Notes: generated from the sequence alone by a model not told the origin. A DNA stretch of 64,000 bases from an uncultured Collinsella sp. (GCA_900541035.1 UQIN01000005.1:1-64000); one strand, 5' to 3'. Numbered from the stretch's first letter, positions 1 through 8,500 are shown. Numbers and translations are program-made.

Positions 1-141
1 CAGCCCCGACCCGCGGTCACGAGCGGGGGCTCCTGTCGTTTCCGTGCCCCTGGATTGGGTCATAGTGTCTGACTTATGCTCAACCAGCGGCGCCTTAGAC
101 GTTGGGAACGTTCCTTTTCTGCCGGCAGTTGGGGACAGTCC

Positions 142-224
142 TAGTCGTTGGGGACGTTCTTAAATGACTAGTCATCCAAGAACGTCCCCAACGACTACTC
201 ATTTAAGTACGTCCCCAATGAGTA
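142..224. repeat. Dispersed intergenic repeat, three units
   Basis: One forward unit (core TTGGGGACGTTCTTAAA, about 142-173) is followed by two inverted units (about 177-198 and 196-224) that differ slightly. The first two form a long inverted repeat. A further forward copy lies at 42489-42516 after glmM, so this is a dispersed family rather than a local structure. Confidence 0.7.
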
Positions 225-285
225 CCCAATGAGTGTGTGGGCGATCGGATTTTCCCGCTCGCCGATTTGTGTCTTGAAAAATGTA

Positions 286-301
286 TATAACGACTATAAC
301 G
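286..301. promoter_or_regulatory. Two TATAACG half-sites upstream of the EamA gene
   Basis: TATAACG occurs at 286-292 and again at 295-301, nine bases apart. The same heptamer forms the palindromes in front of the PTS and SIS genes of this window, so the transporter may belong to the same GntR regulon. This is inference from motif sharing. Confidence 0.4.
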
Positions 302-341
302 TAGTGTGAAACATATTGGAAACAATATCGAGGAGGCTGCG

Positions 342-1424
342 TTGAAGAAAAGCAATCTGGGCTACGTGCTGGTGCTGGTCGCCGCGCTTATGTGGGGCAG
401 CATCGGAATCTTTGTAAACGGCATCTCGGCCATGGGCGTTTCGTCCCAGAGCATGGCTGCCTTTCGCTTGTTGGTCGGAGCGCTTATCTTGGCGCCGGTC
501 CTGATGTTTATGGGCTGCCGTCCGGGTGAGGGGTCTACCGTGGCTCAGGGTCCCCTGGCCCTGTTCAAGGCAAGCCCTAAAGAGCTTGTTCCCTGCGCAC
601 TTGTCGGTATCGTTGGTCTGGCCGCCGCCAACACCTGCTATTACGAGTGCATGGGCGAGGTCGGCATGTCCACGGCCTCGGTGCTGCTCTATACCTCGCC
701 GGTGTTTGGCGTCGTGCTCGGTCGCGTGCTTTATCGCGAGGACGTGACCCCCAACAAGCTCGTTGCCATTGTCTTCAACATCGTTGGCTGCGTGCTTGCA
801 GTGACCAATGGCGACCTTTCTGGTTTTCATTTTTCGGTTTGGGGCGTCACGTCGGGCGTGATTGCGGGCTTTTGTGGTGCGTCGCTCGCGGTGTTTAGCC
901 GGATAGCAACCAAGACGGTCCACCCGCTGGCTGTCACGTTTTGGGGCTTTGTTTTTGGCGGTGCGGTTATGGCAGCTATCGCGGCTCCGTGGCCGGATGT
1001 CGCCGCGGCAATGTCGCCACAGCTGCTGCTGCTGTTCCTTGGCTTTGGACTCATCCCCACAGCCGTGGCTTACATCTTATATATGCAGGGTCTGTCCATG
1101 GGGCTCGAGACATCGAAAGTTCCCGTCGTAATGTCTTTCGAGACGGTCGTCACCGTACTGGTGGGCATTGGTGTCTATGCCGAGCCCGCCGGCGCGATCA
1201 AGGTTTTGGGCATTGTGCTGGTGCTCGCGTCCATCCTGATCATGAATACCGACTTCTCCAAGCTGCGCAACAGCGTGTTTGTCGGTCATGTCGTTGAGAG
1301 CATGACCTTTAAGCCCAACGCGTGGTGGACGGAGAAATCGCAGGACATGGATCTGTTTAAGGAACGCACTGGCATCGCGCTGGAGCCCACCGTGCAGGAA
1401 AGCCCCTGGTACTTCGTGCGATAG
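342..1424 (+). CDS. EamA/DMT-family transporter
   Basis: An inner-membrane permease of the drug/metabolite transporter superfamily, about 360 residues. It shows the usual ten hydrophobic segments arranged as two EamA repeats, starting with LGYVLVLVAALMWG and with the second repeat at roughly residues 165-300. A cytoplasmic tail of about 55 residues follows the last segment and is longer than usual. The TTG start at 342 is chosen because a strong site (GAGGAGG) lies just upstream; an in-frame GTG at 306 has none. The family exports amino acids and metabolites. Its position directly before a PTS/deglycase operon, with the same TATAACG motif in its promoter, suggests export of a released amino acid or amine, but the substrate is unknown. 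Confidence 0.85.
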   Translation: MKKSNLGYVLVLVAALMWGSIGIFVNGISAMGVSSQSMAAFRLLVGALILAPVLMFMGCRPGEGSTVAQGPLALFKASPKELVPCALVGIVGLAAANTCYYECMGEVGMSTASVLLYTSPVFGVVLGRVLYREDVTPNKLVAIVFNIVGCVLAVTNGDLSGFHFSVWGVTSGVIAGFCGASLAVFSRIATKTVHPLAVTFWGFVFGGAVMAAIAAPWPDVAAAMSPQLLLLFLGFGLIPTAVAYILYMQGLSMGLETSKVPVVMSFETVVTVLVGIGVYAEPAGAIKVLGIVLVLASILIMNTDFSKLRNSVFVGHVVESMTFKPNAWWTEKSQDMDLFKERTGIALEPTVQESPWYFVR

Positions 1425-1562
1425 GGGATTGGGGAGGCGTCTGATCGGGCGTCGCCAGGACAGCGCCGACCTACCCTGCACCAACGTTTCGATTACGTTA
1501 AACCCGTCAACGGTCGATTTTCACCCGCGAACGGTCTTTATACTAATTAGCAATATAAGCAA

Positions 1563-1590
1563 CGTATAAGACGTTATAATGACCATAACG
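1563..1590. promoter_or_regulatory. Operator-like TATAACGT cluster before PTS operon 1
   Basis: ACGTTATA at 1571-1578 (reverse complement TATAACGT) is flanked by CGTATAA at 1563 and CATAACG at 1584. This matches the palindrome found at 20237 and 23367. It lies just before the ribosome-binding site of the EIIAB gene, a good place for a GntR repressor. Confidence 0.5.
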
Positions 1591-1606
1591 AAAAGGAGGA
1601 GGCAAG

Positions 1607-2530
1607 ATGAATCAGATCATTCTCGCATCTCATGGCGGCCTGGCCGCAGGCGCCAAAGACACGCTCGAGATGGTTCTCGGCGACGTGTCGAACGTCCACG
1701 TCGTGTCGCTTGCTCGTGACGACAAGGAGCCCATCACCAATAAGGTGGACGCCATGATCGCCACGTTCAACGCGGACGACAGCGTCTATGTGCTGACCGA
1801 TATGCTCGGCAGCTCGGTCAACAACAACATGGTCGAGCTTTCCAAGAACGGCACGAAGTTCACGGTTGTCAGCGGTTTCAACATCCCGCTGGCGCTCACG
1901 CTCGCTATGAGCCCCGTCCCCGTCAAGGGCGCCGAGCTCGCGGCCCTCATCAACGAGGCCCGCAACGGTCTGACCAACCCCAACGCACCGGTCGAGGCTG
2001 CCGCGGCTCCCGCCAAGAAGGCCAAGGCGTCCCGTCACAGCTCCGGTCCCGCCAAGATCGTCCTCGCACGTCTTGACTACCGTCTGCTGCACGGCCAGGT
2101 CGTCTTTACCTGGACCACCAAGGTTCAGGCCGAGCGCATCATCGTCGTCGACAACGCTGCCGCCAACGATGACATCAAGAAGGGCGCTCTTAAGCTGGCC
2201 AAGCCCCAGGGCGTGCGCCTGAACGTCTTCACCGTCGAGCGTGCCCTCGCCAAGATGGACAAGCTCAACACCCTCGGCGAGCGCGTCATGTTCGTCTTTG
2301 GCAACACTGCCGAGATGCTGCAGTTCTGCCAGGGCTACAAGCTCGACGCCATCAACCTGGGCGCCACCGCCAACCACGACGGTGCCGATCAGGTCGGCGG
2401 CAAGGACAGCTCCGTCTTCCTCGACGCCACCCAGAAGGCCGACGTCAACCAGCTGCTCGACATGGGCATCAAGCTCTACGTCCAGCAGACCCCTACGTAT
2501 CAGAGCGTCGACATCGACGCCAAGCTGTAA
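1607..2530 (+). CDS. Mannose-family PTS EIIAB fusion protein
   Basis: Cytoplasmic phosphotransfer protein that takes phosphate from HPr and passes it to the sugar entering through EIIC/EIID. Residues 1-125 are an EIIA(Man) domain with the phospho-acceptor His at about residue 9 (ILASHGG). Residues 150-307 are an EIIB domain with its histidine in RLLHGQV (about residue 162). An Ala/Pro/Lys-rich linker joins them. The 307-residue length fits ManX-type AB fusions. The start has a strong site (AAAAGGAGGAGG). It is first in an EIIAB-EIIC-EIID-SIS operon. Substrate is inferred, from the downstream deglycase, to be an Amadori-type sugar conjugate. Confidence 0.93.
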   Translation: MNQIILASHGGLAAGAKDTLEMVLGDVSNVHVVSLARDDKEPITNKVDAMIATFNADDSVYVLTDMLGSSVNNNMVELSKNGTKFTVVSGFNIPLALTLAMSPVPVKGAELAALINEARNGLTNPNAPVEAAAAPAKKAKASRHSSGPAKIVLARLDYRLLHGQVVFTWTTKVQAERIIVVDNAAANDDIKKGALKLAKPQGVRLNVFTVERALAKMDKLNTLGERVMFVFGNTAEMLQFCQGYKLDAINLGATANHDGADQVGGKDSSVFLDATQKADVNQLLDMGIKLYVQQTPTYQSVDIDAKL

Positions 2531-2566
2531 TCAACCAGGCTTTTGCCTGACTGAAAGGAGAAGGGT

Positions 2567-3361
2567 ATGAATACGTTCATCAGTGCGGTGCTCGTCGGCC
2601 TCGTCGGCGTGTTCTGCATGTGGGACTCCCGCCTGCTCGGTCGTCTTAACTTCGAGCAGCCCCTCGTTGGCGCTACGCTCGTCGGTCTGCTGCTGGGCGA
2701 TGTGCCCACCGGCCTTGCCGTCGGTGCCGCCGTCGAGCTCGTGTCCATGGGCCTGGTGCAGGTCGGCGCCGCCGTTCCGCCCGATATGGTCCTGGGCGGC
2801 ATCGTGGCCGCTGCCTTTGCGTGCCTGACCGATGCTTCCGCCGAGACCGCCATGACGATCGCCATCCCGGTCGCCGTCCTGGGTCAGCTCCTCGGCATCG
2901 TGTTCCGTTCCATCATCGCCGCCCTCACCCATGTGGCAGATAGCGCGATCGATAACGGAAAGTTCAAGACCGCCTACCGTATGCACATCTGCGCCGGCTC
3001 CGGTCTGTACGCCGTCATGTACTTCCTGCCGATCTTCCTCGCCGTCTTTGTTGGCACCGACCTGGTTCAGGCCATCGTCAACATGGTTCCCGAGTGGCTG
3101 TCCACTGGTCTTAACGTTTCGACCAAGATCATGACCGCCTACGGCTTGGCCCTGCTGCTCACCATGATGATCAAGAAGGGTATGACTCCGTTCCTGTTCA
3201 TCGGTTTCCTGCTCGCCGCTTACCTCAACCTGTCCGTCATCGCGGTCGCTCTGATCGGTGTGTGCCTGGCTGTCGTCTTCATGGGCTTCAAGTTCAACGG
3301 TTCCCATGCAGCCGCCGGTGTCGATTCCGACTACGATCCGCTCGAAGACGACGAAGACTAA
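2567..3361 (+). CDS. Mannose-family PTS EIIC permease
   Basis: Integral membrane component that, with EIID, forms the translocation channel of a mannose-type PTS. It is a 264-residue hydrophobic protein with the family pattern LVGATLVGLLLGDVPTG near the N-terminus and VQVGAAVPPD in the middle. A hydrophilic acidic C-terminal tail (DPLEDDED) resembles those of the other two EIIC proteins in the window. It lies 36 bases after the EIIAB gene and 13 bases before EIID, so the three are one transcript. Confidence 0.92.
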   Translation: MNTFISAVLVGLVGVFCMWDSRLLGRLNFEQPLVGATLVGLLLGDVPTGLAVGAAVELVSMGLVQVGAAVPPDMVLGGIVAAAFACLTDASAETAMTIAIPVAVLGQLLGIVFRSIIAALTHVADSAIDNGKFKTAYRMHICAGSGLYAVMYFLPIFLAVFVGTDLVQAIVNMVPEWLSTGLNVSTKIMTAYGLALLLTMMIKKGMTPFLFIGFLLAAYLNLSVIAVALIGVCLAVVFMGFKFNGSHAAAGVDSDYDPLEDDED

Positions 3362-3374
3362 GGAGGAACACACT

Positions 3375-4208
3375 ATGGCAACCGCAACCAAGGACGTGTC
3401 CCTGAACAAGAAGGTCAGCCAGTTCTTCTGGCGCTCCTGGGCCATCCAGGCCTCTTGGAACTACGAGCGTCAGATGAACATGGGCTTCCTCTACGGCATG
3501 GTTCCCACGCTCGATCGCCTCTATCCGGATGAGTCCGACCCTAAGCAGCTCGCTGCTAAGAAAGAGGCTTACCACCGTCACATGGCGTTCTACAACTGCA
3601 CCCCGCAGACGAGCGCTTTCATCCTGGGCCTCGCCGCCTCCATGGAGGAGGAGTACGCCAAGGATCCCGAGAACTTCGATCCCGATTCGATCAACGCGGT
3701 CAAGACCTCCCTCATGGGTCCGCTTTCCGGCATCGGTGACTCCTTCTTCCAGGGCACCATCCGCGTTATCGCCTTTGGTCTGGGCGTTCAGCTGGCTCAG
3801 CAGGGCTCCATCATGGGCCCGATCCTGGCCATGCTCATCTCCATCGTCCCCTCTGTGCTGATCACTTGGTTCGCAGCCAAGATGGGCTATCAGGGCGGTC
3901 ATGAGTACCTGAGCAAGCTTCAGGGCGGCGACCTCATGGAGAAGCTCATGTATGTCTGCGGCATCGTGGGCCTTATGTCCGTGGGCGGCATGATCGCTAC
4001 GCTGATCGGCGCCACCACCCCGCTGCAGTTCGCTGAGGGCACTGTCGTGATCCAGGACATCCTGGACGGCATGATGCCCCAGATGATCTCCCTTGGCCTC
4101 ACTGGCCTTATGTACTGGCTCATCAAGAAGAACGTCAACACCGGTTGGCTTCTCGTGATCGCCATCGTGGGCGGCATCGCCCTCTCCGCGGCCGGCATCC
4201 TGGCCTAG
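3375..4208 (+). CDS. Mannose-family PTS EIID component
   Basis: Membrane partner of EIIC, about 277 residues. It has the EIID hallmarks: an N-terminal RSWAIQASWNYERQMNMGF block, HMAFYNCTPQTSAFILG, then SLMGPLSGIGDSFFQGT before the membrane segments. The ATG at 3375 follows AGGAGG. It completes the transport part of operon 1. A stem-loop and about 200 bases separate it from the SIS gene. Confidence 0.92.
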   Translation: MATATKDVSLNKKVSQFFWRSWAIQASWNYERQMNMGFLYGMVPTLDRLYPDESDPKQLAAKKEAYHRHMAFYNCTPQTSAFILGLAASMEEEYAKDPENFDPDSINAVKTSLMGPLSGIGDSFFQGTIRVIAFGLGVQLAQQGSIMGPILAMLISIVPSVLITWFAAKMGYQGGHEYLSKLQGGDLMEKLMYVCGIVGLMSVGGMIATLIGATTPLQFAEGTVVIQDILDGMMPQMISLGLTGLMYWLIKKNVNTGWLLVIAIVGGIALSAAGILA

Positions 4209-4238
4209 TCGCGACTAAGCGCCTAACCGCTTTCCCCC

Positions 4239-4311
4239 GGGGGCCTGCCTGGCATCCCATACCCCAGGCAGGCTTCCATCCCTATACGTGACAATGGGAC
4301 AGTCCCTTTGT
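4239..4311 (+). promoter_or_regulatory. Stem-loops between EIID and the SIS gene
   Basis: An inverted repeat (GCCTGCCTGG with CCAGGCAGGC) lies at about 4240-4272 without a proper T-run. It is followed at about 4289-4311 by a second inverted repeat, GACAA-GGGAC with GTCCC-TTGTC. They may act as an RNA processing or partial termination signal that sets the SIS level against the PTS genes. This is inference. Confidence 0.4.
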
Positions 4312-4406
4312 CGCATTCTTAACGGGCCGACGACTCGGTCCAAATCACGGTAACCCTGCGTGCGTCCGGCAAAGTGGCGCCGCAAAAATCGAAAGGAATG
4401 TGTCAG

Positions 4407-5390
4407 ATGTACGAGATCGACCTTAACCTCCCTAAGCAGATCGTCGCTGACGTCCTGTCCAACCACGAGATCCACAGCGTCGCCTTCGTCGGCTGCGGTG
4501 CTTCCATGTCCGACCTTTACCCCGCCAAGTACTTCCTGGCCAACAACACGGACAAGCTGAACGTTCAGATTTTCACCGCTAACGAGTTCAACTACGACAC
4601 GCCTTCCTGGGTCAACGAGCACACCTTCGTGATCACCTGCTCCCTCGGTGGCTCCACGCCCGAGACCGTCGAGGCCAACAAGACCGCCAAGAAGCACAAC
4701 TGCCCGGTCGTCTCCCTCACCAACAAGGCTGGCTCCGCTCTGACCGTCGACGCCGACCACGTCATCGTCCACGGCTTCCATGCCAACTATGCTGCCAAGG
4801 CCGAGAAGCCCGCCTACGCCATCGCTCTTGCTCTCGAGATCCTTCAGCAGACCGAGGGCTATGATCACTACGAGGACATGATCACCGGCCTCACCAACAT
4901 CTTCGAGCTGATCGAGAACGCTGCTCACTCCGCCAAGGGCCTGGCCAAGCAGTTCGCTCAGGACTTCAAGGACGACAAGATGATCTACTTCATGGCCTCC
5001 GGTGCCTCCGAGAAGATGGCTTATTCTAACGCCGCCTTCCTGTTCACCGAGATGCAGTGGATCGACGCCGCCGCCTACAACACCGGCGAGTACTTCCACG
5101 GCCCGTTCGAGGTTTCCACCGAGGGTAAGCCCTACGTCTTCCTCATGTCCGACGGTGCTACCCGTCCGATGGACGCTCGCGCCCTCACCTTCCTGCAGCG
5201 TATGGGTGCCAAGGTCGCTCTGATCGACTCCAAGGACTACGGCCTGGCTGACGCCGTGCCCGCGAGCGTCGTCACCTACTTCAACCCGCTGCTGCACCTC
5301 GCCGTTATGCGCGAGTACGGCAACCAGATCGCCGAGGCCCGTCAGCACCCGCTGACCATGCGTCGCTACATGTGGAAGCTTTCCTACTAA
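4407..5390 (+). CDS. SIS-domain sugar-phosphate deglycase, FraB/FrlB-like
   Basis: About 327 residues with two SIS domains. The family (FrlB, FraB, GfrE/GfrF) splits 6-phosphorylated Amadori or Heyns compounds into a hexose phosphate and the free amino acid. Visible blocks are GCGASMSDLYPAK and TCSLGGSTPETVE in the N-terminal SIS domain and TGEYFHGPFEV in the second, with the Glu/His pair typical of these deglycases. The C-terminus EARQHPLTMRRYMWKLSY is close to what I recall of fructose-asparagine deglycase FraB. ATG 4407 is preferred over 4374 or 4398 because GAAAGGA sits about ten bases upstream. It follows its PTS genes and probably processes the sugar phosphate they deliver; the exact substrate cannot be read from the sequence. 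Confidence 0.82.
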   Translation: MYEIDLNLPKQIVADVLSNHEIHSVAFVGCGASMSDLYPAKYFLANNTDKLNVQIFTANEFNYDTPSWVNEHTFVITCSLGGSTPETVEANKTAKKHNCPVVSLTNKAGSALTVDADHVIVHGFHANYAAKAEKPAYAIALALEILQQTEGYDHYEDMITGLTNIFELIENAAHSAKGLAKQFAQDFKDDKMIYFMASGASEKMAYSNAAFLFTEMQWIDAAAYNTGEYFHGPFEVSTEGKPYVFLMSDGATRPMDARALTFLQRMGAKVALIDSKDYGLADAVPASVVTYFNPLLHLAVMREYGNQIAEARQHPLTMRRYMWKLSY

Positions 5391-5424
5391 TCACAAGTAA
5401 GTAGACCTTACGGGTTGATTGAGA

Positions 5425-5456
5425 GGGGATGGGGTTTGCGCCCCGTCCCCTTTTTG
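5425..5456 (+). terminator. Rho-independent terminator after the SIS gene
   Basis: GGGGATGGGG pairs with CCCCGTCCCC around a short loop and is followed by TTTTTG. It ends PTS operon 1. Confidence 0.85.
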
Positions 5457-5490
5457 CTCTGGGGAGAGCGTGTCTGTCGCGTCGCAAAGC

Positions 5491-5533
5491 CCCAGATAAA
5501 ACCTACCAAAATAAACCTGTCCCTTTTTGGCAG
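5491..5533 (-). repeat. CCCAGATAAAACC repeat, copy 1
   Basis: Starts with CCCAGATAAAACC and continues through AATAAACCTGTCCC into TTTTTGGCAGG. The CCTACCAAAA and TTTTGGCAGG parts form a hairpin. It lies just upstream of the HAD gene and is inverted relative to copy 2 (about 6168-6217). Other copies are at 7478-7521 and 15354-15402. Confidence 0.75.
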
Positions 5534-5550
5534 GTGGGGAGGAGATGCGT

Positions 5551-6180
5551 ATGATCAAGGCAGTGCTGTTTGACATGGACGGCGTGCTGGTCGATACCGA
5601 GTGGTTCTACAACCGTCGCCGCGTGGCGTTTATGGAGGAGAAGGGCTTCCACTTTGACGAGATCCCCGATCTTTCGGGGTCTAATGAGCCCGCCATTTGG
5701 AAGTCTCTCGTGCCCGACGATGTTGAGCTACGCGAACGCCTGCGCGTGGAGTATAAGCAGGTCTACAGCCCGGACCATCCCGTTCCGTATGCCGAGCTGC
5801 TCAACAAGCAGACGGAGCCGGTGATGCGCGAGCTGCACGAGCGTGGCGTGAAGTGCGCCATCGCGAGCTCGTCCTATCGCGAGCTCATTGACGAGCTGGT
5901 GGAAATTGCCGGTATCGCCGACGTGCTGGACTACACCATCAGCGGTCACGAGTGCAGCGCGTTTAAGCCCGACCCCGAGATCTACCTGCGTGCCATGGAG
6001 GCGCTGGGGGTGGAGCCTGCCGAGTGCCTGGTTATCGAGGATTCGCCTTTGGGCATCGAGGCCGGCAAGCGCTCCGGCGCCCGAGTCCTGGCGCTGCGTC
6101 CGCACGAGGGCGTCAACCTGGACCAGTCCGCCGCCGACGTCGTCATCGACAACCTGACCGACATCCTACCTGCCATTTAG
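5551..6180 (+). CDS. HAD-superfamily phosphatase/phosphomutase (beta-PGM-like)
   Basis: A 209-residue soluble hydrolase. The N-terminus IKAVLFDMDGVLVDTE carries the HAD motif I nucleophile and acid aspartates (DMD, residues 8 and 10). Motif II is in CAIASSS, the motif III lysine is in SAFKPDPEIYLRA, and motif IV is in VIEDSPLGIEAG. The helical cap after motif I is of the beta-phosphoglucomutase or sugar-phosphate phosphatase subclass. ATG 5551 has GGGGAGGAG seven bases upstream; ATG 5545 is too close. It might dephosphorylate an end product of the deglycase pathway, but that is only context. The gene is bracketed by inverted copies of a dispersed repeat, and its last codons and stop lie inside the right copy. 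Confidence 0.85.
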   Translation: MIKAVLFDMDGVLVDTEWFYNRRRVAFMEEKGFHFDEIPDLSGSNEPAIWKSLVPDDVELRERLRVEYKQVYSPDHPVPYAELLNKQTEPVMRELHERGVKCAIASSSYRELIDELVEIAGIADVLDYTISGHECSAFKPDPEIYLRAMEALGVEPAECLVIEDSPLGIEAGKRSGARVLALRPHEGVNLDQSAADVVIDNLTDILPAI

Positions 6181-6217
6181 GGACAGGTTTATTTTGGCAG
6201 GTTTTATCTGGGCAAAC
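6168..6217 (+). repeat. CCCAGATAAAACC repeat, copy 2 (inverted)
   Basis: CCTGCC, then GGGACAGGTTTATTTTGG and AGGTTTTATCTGGG, the reverse complement of copy 1. It overlaps the stop codon of the HAD gene. A terminator hairpin follows directly. Confidence 0.75.
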
Positions 6218-6226
6218 GCCGAATTT

Positions 6227-6265
6227 GCCGTGAAGGGACCGCTCTCTTCACGGCGTTTTTCTTTT
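6227..6265 (+). terminator. Terminator after the HAD gene
   Basis: GCCGTGAAG pairs with CTTCACGGC and is followed by GTTTTTCTTTT. Confidence 0.85.
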
Positions 6266-6386
6266 GAGCGGCCTCACGGTCCTTCTGATGGTTGTCGAGA
6301 GAGGGTGAATTGAAGCGCCCCCGTACGCTCCATGCTACAATCGCGGGCACGCCTCACAACTATATCTGCCTTCGAAAGGAGCCTAC

Positions 6387-7394
6387 GTGGCGAACGCCAT
6401 CGATCAGCTCACGGACCGCGTGCTCGTGCTCGGCCGTCTCACCATCGTCCGCCGCGCCATCACCGCTGTGGCAGTCACCATTTCCGCCGTTCTCCAGACA
6501 TTCCTGATCCAGGCGTTCATTCGGCCCGCCGACCTGCTTCCGAGCGGTCTCACCGGCGTCGCGGTCCTGCTCGATCGCGTTACTTCGCTTGGCGGCGTTC
6601 ACATCGACATCTCGCTCGGTATGCTTGCGCTCAACATCCCCGTGGCGCTCCTATGCTGGAGCGGCATTAGCAAACGCTTCGTCATCTTCTCGATGATGCA
6701 GGTCGTGCTTTCATCGCTGTTCCTCAACGTCTTTCACTTCGCTCCGATTTTGGGCGACAAGATCATGCTCATCATTTTTGGCGGCGTGGTCTCGGGTCTG
6801 GGCGCTGCCATCGCGCTCAAGTCCGGCGCATCCACCGGCGGCACCGACTTTATCGCGCTGTGGGTCTCCAACCACACGGGTAAGACCATCTGGGGCGTCA
6901 TCTTTGGTTTCAACTGCTTTATCCTGGCGATCTTTGGTTTTATGTTTGGCTGGGACAAGGCAGCGTACTCCATCGTGTTCCAGTTTATTTCGACCAAGAG
7001 CATTGACAGCTTCTATCGTCGCTACGACCGCGTGACGCTGCAGATTACGACGCACAAGGCGGACGAGGTCATGACCGCCTATGTTGACCATTTTCAGCAC
7101 GGCATTAGCTGTGCCGAGGTCATCGGCGGATACAGCCGCGAAAAGATGTACCTGCTGCACGCCGTTGTCTCAACCTACGAGAGCCAGGACATTATCAAGC
7201 TGGTGTGCGACATTGATCCCGGCGCCGTGATCAATGTGTTCCACACGCTCAACTTTGTGGGCGGCTGGTGGGGCGGTCATGTCGACGAGCCCATGCCCAC
7301 GGCCGTACCTGATCCCGACAAGCCCGCGCGCATGGCCAGCAGGCAGGCGCGCCTCAGCGAGCAGGACAGCCTGCAGCAGGACGACGGCAGGTAG
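6387..7394 (+). CDS. YitT-family membrane protein (DUF161/DUF2179)
   Basis: A 335-residue inner-membrane protein with an N-terminal block of about five to six hydrophobic segments (roughly residues 25-215), including the conserved LKSGASTGGTDFIALW motif. A soluble C-terminal DUF2179 domain follows (about 220-290), with the pattern ITTHKADEVMTAYVD. The GTG start at 6387 is preceded by GAAAGGAGCC. The molecular function of the family is not firmly known. It stands alone between two terminators, so its link to the PTS genes is doubtful. Confidence 0.85.
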   Translation: MANAIDQLTDRVLVLGRLTIVRRAITAVAVTISAVLQTFLIQAFIRPADLLPSGLTGVAVLLDRVTSLGGVHIDISLGMLALNIPVALLCWSGISKRFVIFSMMQVVLSSLFLNVFHFAPILGDKIMLIIFGGVVSGLGAAIALKSGASTGGTDFIALWVSNHTGKTIWGVIFGFNCFILAIFGFMFGWDKAAYSIVFQFISTKSIDSFYRRYDRVTLQITTHKADEVMTAYVDHFQHGISCAEVIGGYSREKMYLLHAVVSTYESQDIIKLVCDIDPGAVINVFHTLNFVGGWWGGHVDEPMPTAVPDPDKPARMASRQARLSEQDSLQQDDGR

Positions 7395-7435
7395 GGTATT
7401 GGCATTTTGCCGGCCTGGCGCAACCCTTCCGTATG

Positions 7436-7477
7436 AGCCCCTCGAAAGCCTCGCTGCTTTCGAGGGGCTTTCGTTTT
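7436..7477 (+). terminator. Terminator after yitT-like gene
   Basis: AGCCCCTCGAAAGC pairs perfectly with GCTTTCGAGGGGCT around a six-base loop and is followed by TTCGTTTT. Confidence 0.9.
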
Positions 7478-7521
7478 CCCAGATAAAACCTACCAAAATG
7501 AAGCTGTCGCTTTTTGGTAGG
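7478..7521 (-). repeat. CCCAGATAAAACC repeat, copy 3
   Basis: CCCAGATAAAACC continues to CTTTTTGGTAGGG in the same orientation as copy 1, with a few substitutions (AATGAAGCTGTCGC in the middle). It directly abuts the T-run of the preceding terminator. Confidence 0.7.
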
Positions 7522-7563
7522 GAGGGTGTATCGTTTTATCATTATGAGGTAACATGAAACTAG

Positions 7564-7578
7564 ACGTTATATACGTAT
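7564..7578. promoter_or_regulatory. Operator-like ACGTTATATACGT before GntR gene
   Basis: ACGTTATA at 7564-7571 runs into TATACGT, giving a near-palindrome of the TATAACGT family just ahead of the GntR gene. It suggests autoregulation. Confidence 0.5.
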
Positions 7579-7613
7579 TAGTTATTTCGATATTTCGATA
7601 AGAGTGATCAGAT

Positions 7614-8333
7614 ATGCCCGCGCCCAAAAATGCACCGCTTTACCAGCAGATTTACGATGAAATCAAGGATGCGATCGAGAAAGGTGTTTATGCACCCAAG
7701 GAGCGTATTCCGTCCGAGCTTGAGCTAGCCGAGCAGTACGACGTGAGCCGCATTACGGTGCGCCGCGCCGTCGAGGAGCTGTGCTCCGATGGCTACCTGG
7801 TTAAGCAGCAGGGCCGTGGTACCTTTGTCTCCACGCCGCACATCAATCGCCAGTTTCACGCCTCGACGTTGCAGACGTTTACCGCGCTGTGTGCCGGCAA
7901 TGGCATGAAGGCCGGTGCGCACGTGATCGATCGCCAGATTGTGCCGGCGCGTCAAAACGAGATGGAGTTCTTTGGCCTGCAGAAGGACGCGCTGCTGCTG
8001 CATATTAAGCGCGTGCGTACAGCCGACGGCGAGCCCATCTTTGAGGAGAACATCTTTGTGCCGTTTGACGCCTACCGTGAGCTGTTGACGGCCGATCTTG
8101 AGGACAAGTCGATTTTTGCCGAGGTCGAGCGTGTTGGCGGAACGCCGATTGTCTCGGTTGGCTACCGCACGGTCGAGGCCGTTCGTGCCAATGCCGAGCA
8201 GGCGGCCGAGTTGGGCATTGCTCCGCACGATCCACTGCTCAACCTGCGCGCCGGCTTTACCGGTCCCAATGGCGAGCCGGTCCTGATGGGTAAGCAGTAC
8301 TACGTGGGTAGCCGCTACGTCATGGTTATGTAA
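7614..8333 (+). CDS. GntR-family (HutC/UTRA) transcriptional regulator
   Basis: A 239-residue DNA-binding regulator. Residues 1-70 form the winged-helix GntR domain (LYQQIYDEIKDAIEKGVY, PSELELAEQYDVSRITVRRAVEEL, QQGRGTFV). Residues 85-235 form a UTRA effector-binding domain, which in this subfamily usually binds a phosphorylated sugar. An upstream TATAACGT-type site suggests that it binds its own promoter and, by motif sharing, the PTS/SIS operons nearby. A perfect 12-bp stem-loop follows the stop. Confidence 0.92.
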   Translation: MPAPKNAPLYQQIYDEIKDAIEKGVYAPKERIPSELELAEQYDVSRITVRRAVEELCSDGYLVKQQGRGTFVSTPHINRQFHASTLQTFTALCAGNGMKAGAHVIDRQIVPARQNEMEFFGLQKDALLLHIKRVRTADGEPIFEENIFVPFDAYRELLTADLEDKSIFAEVERVGGTPIVSVGYRTVEAVRANAEQAAELGIAPHDPLLNLRAGFTGPNGEPVLMGKQYYVGSRYVMVM

Positions 8334-8361
8334 GTTACGCGGTTTTACCAAACCGCGTAAC
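8334..8361 (+). terminator. Perfect stem-loop after GntR gene
   Basis: GTTACGCGGTTT pairs with AAACCGCGTAAC around TACC. No clear T-run follows, so it may be a weak terminator or a transcript-end stabiliser. Confidence 0.55.
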
Positions 8362-8400
8362 GGCTCGACGCTACAAGCCCGCCAGAGCGGCAATCTGCAG

Positions 8401-8500
8401 AATGAGCGTGGAAAATCTCCCGTTTTTGGCTTGGTGACGGGCTTAAAGTGGGAGATTATCCACGCTCATCAGGAAAGTGTCCAAAAATCCACGCTCGTTC
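8401..8500. repeat. GAGCGTGGA inverted repeat
   Basis: TGAGCGTGGA near 8403 pairs with TCCACGCTCA at about 8459-8468 across a 50-base loop that itself contains GGGAGAT/ATCTCCC arms. A further half copy (CCAAAAATCCACGCTCG) lies at 8481-8497. Related copies are at 19599-19663 and 30834-30850. Confidence 0.65.

Larger units (their letters stand above)
1..341. other. Gene-free stretch with repeats and an operator-like site
   Basis: No coding region is visible. Positions 2-30 can form a GC-rich imperfect hairpin that may terminate a gene left of the window. Positions 142-224 hold three units of a short repeat (core TTGGGGACGTTCTT), the second and third inverted relative to the first. Positions 286-292 and 295-301 are two TATAACG half-sites just before the EamA gene. 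Confidence 0.6.
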
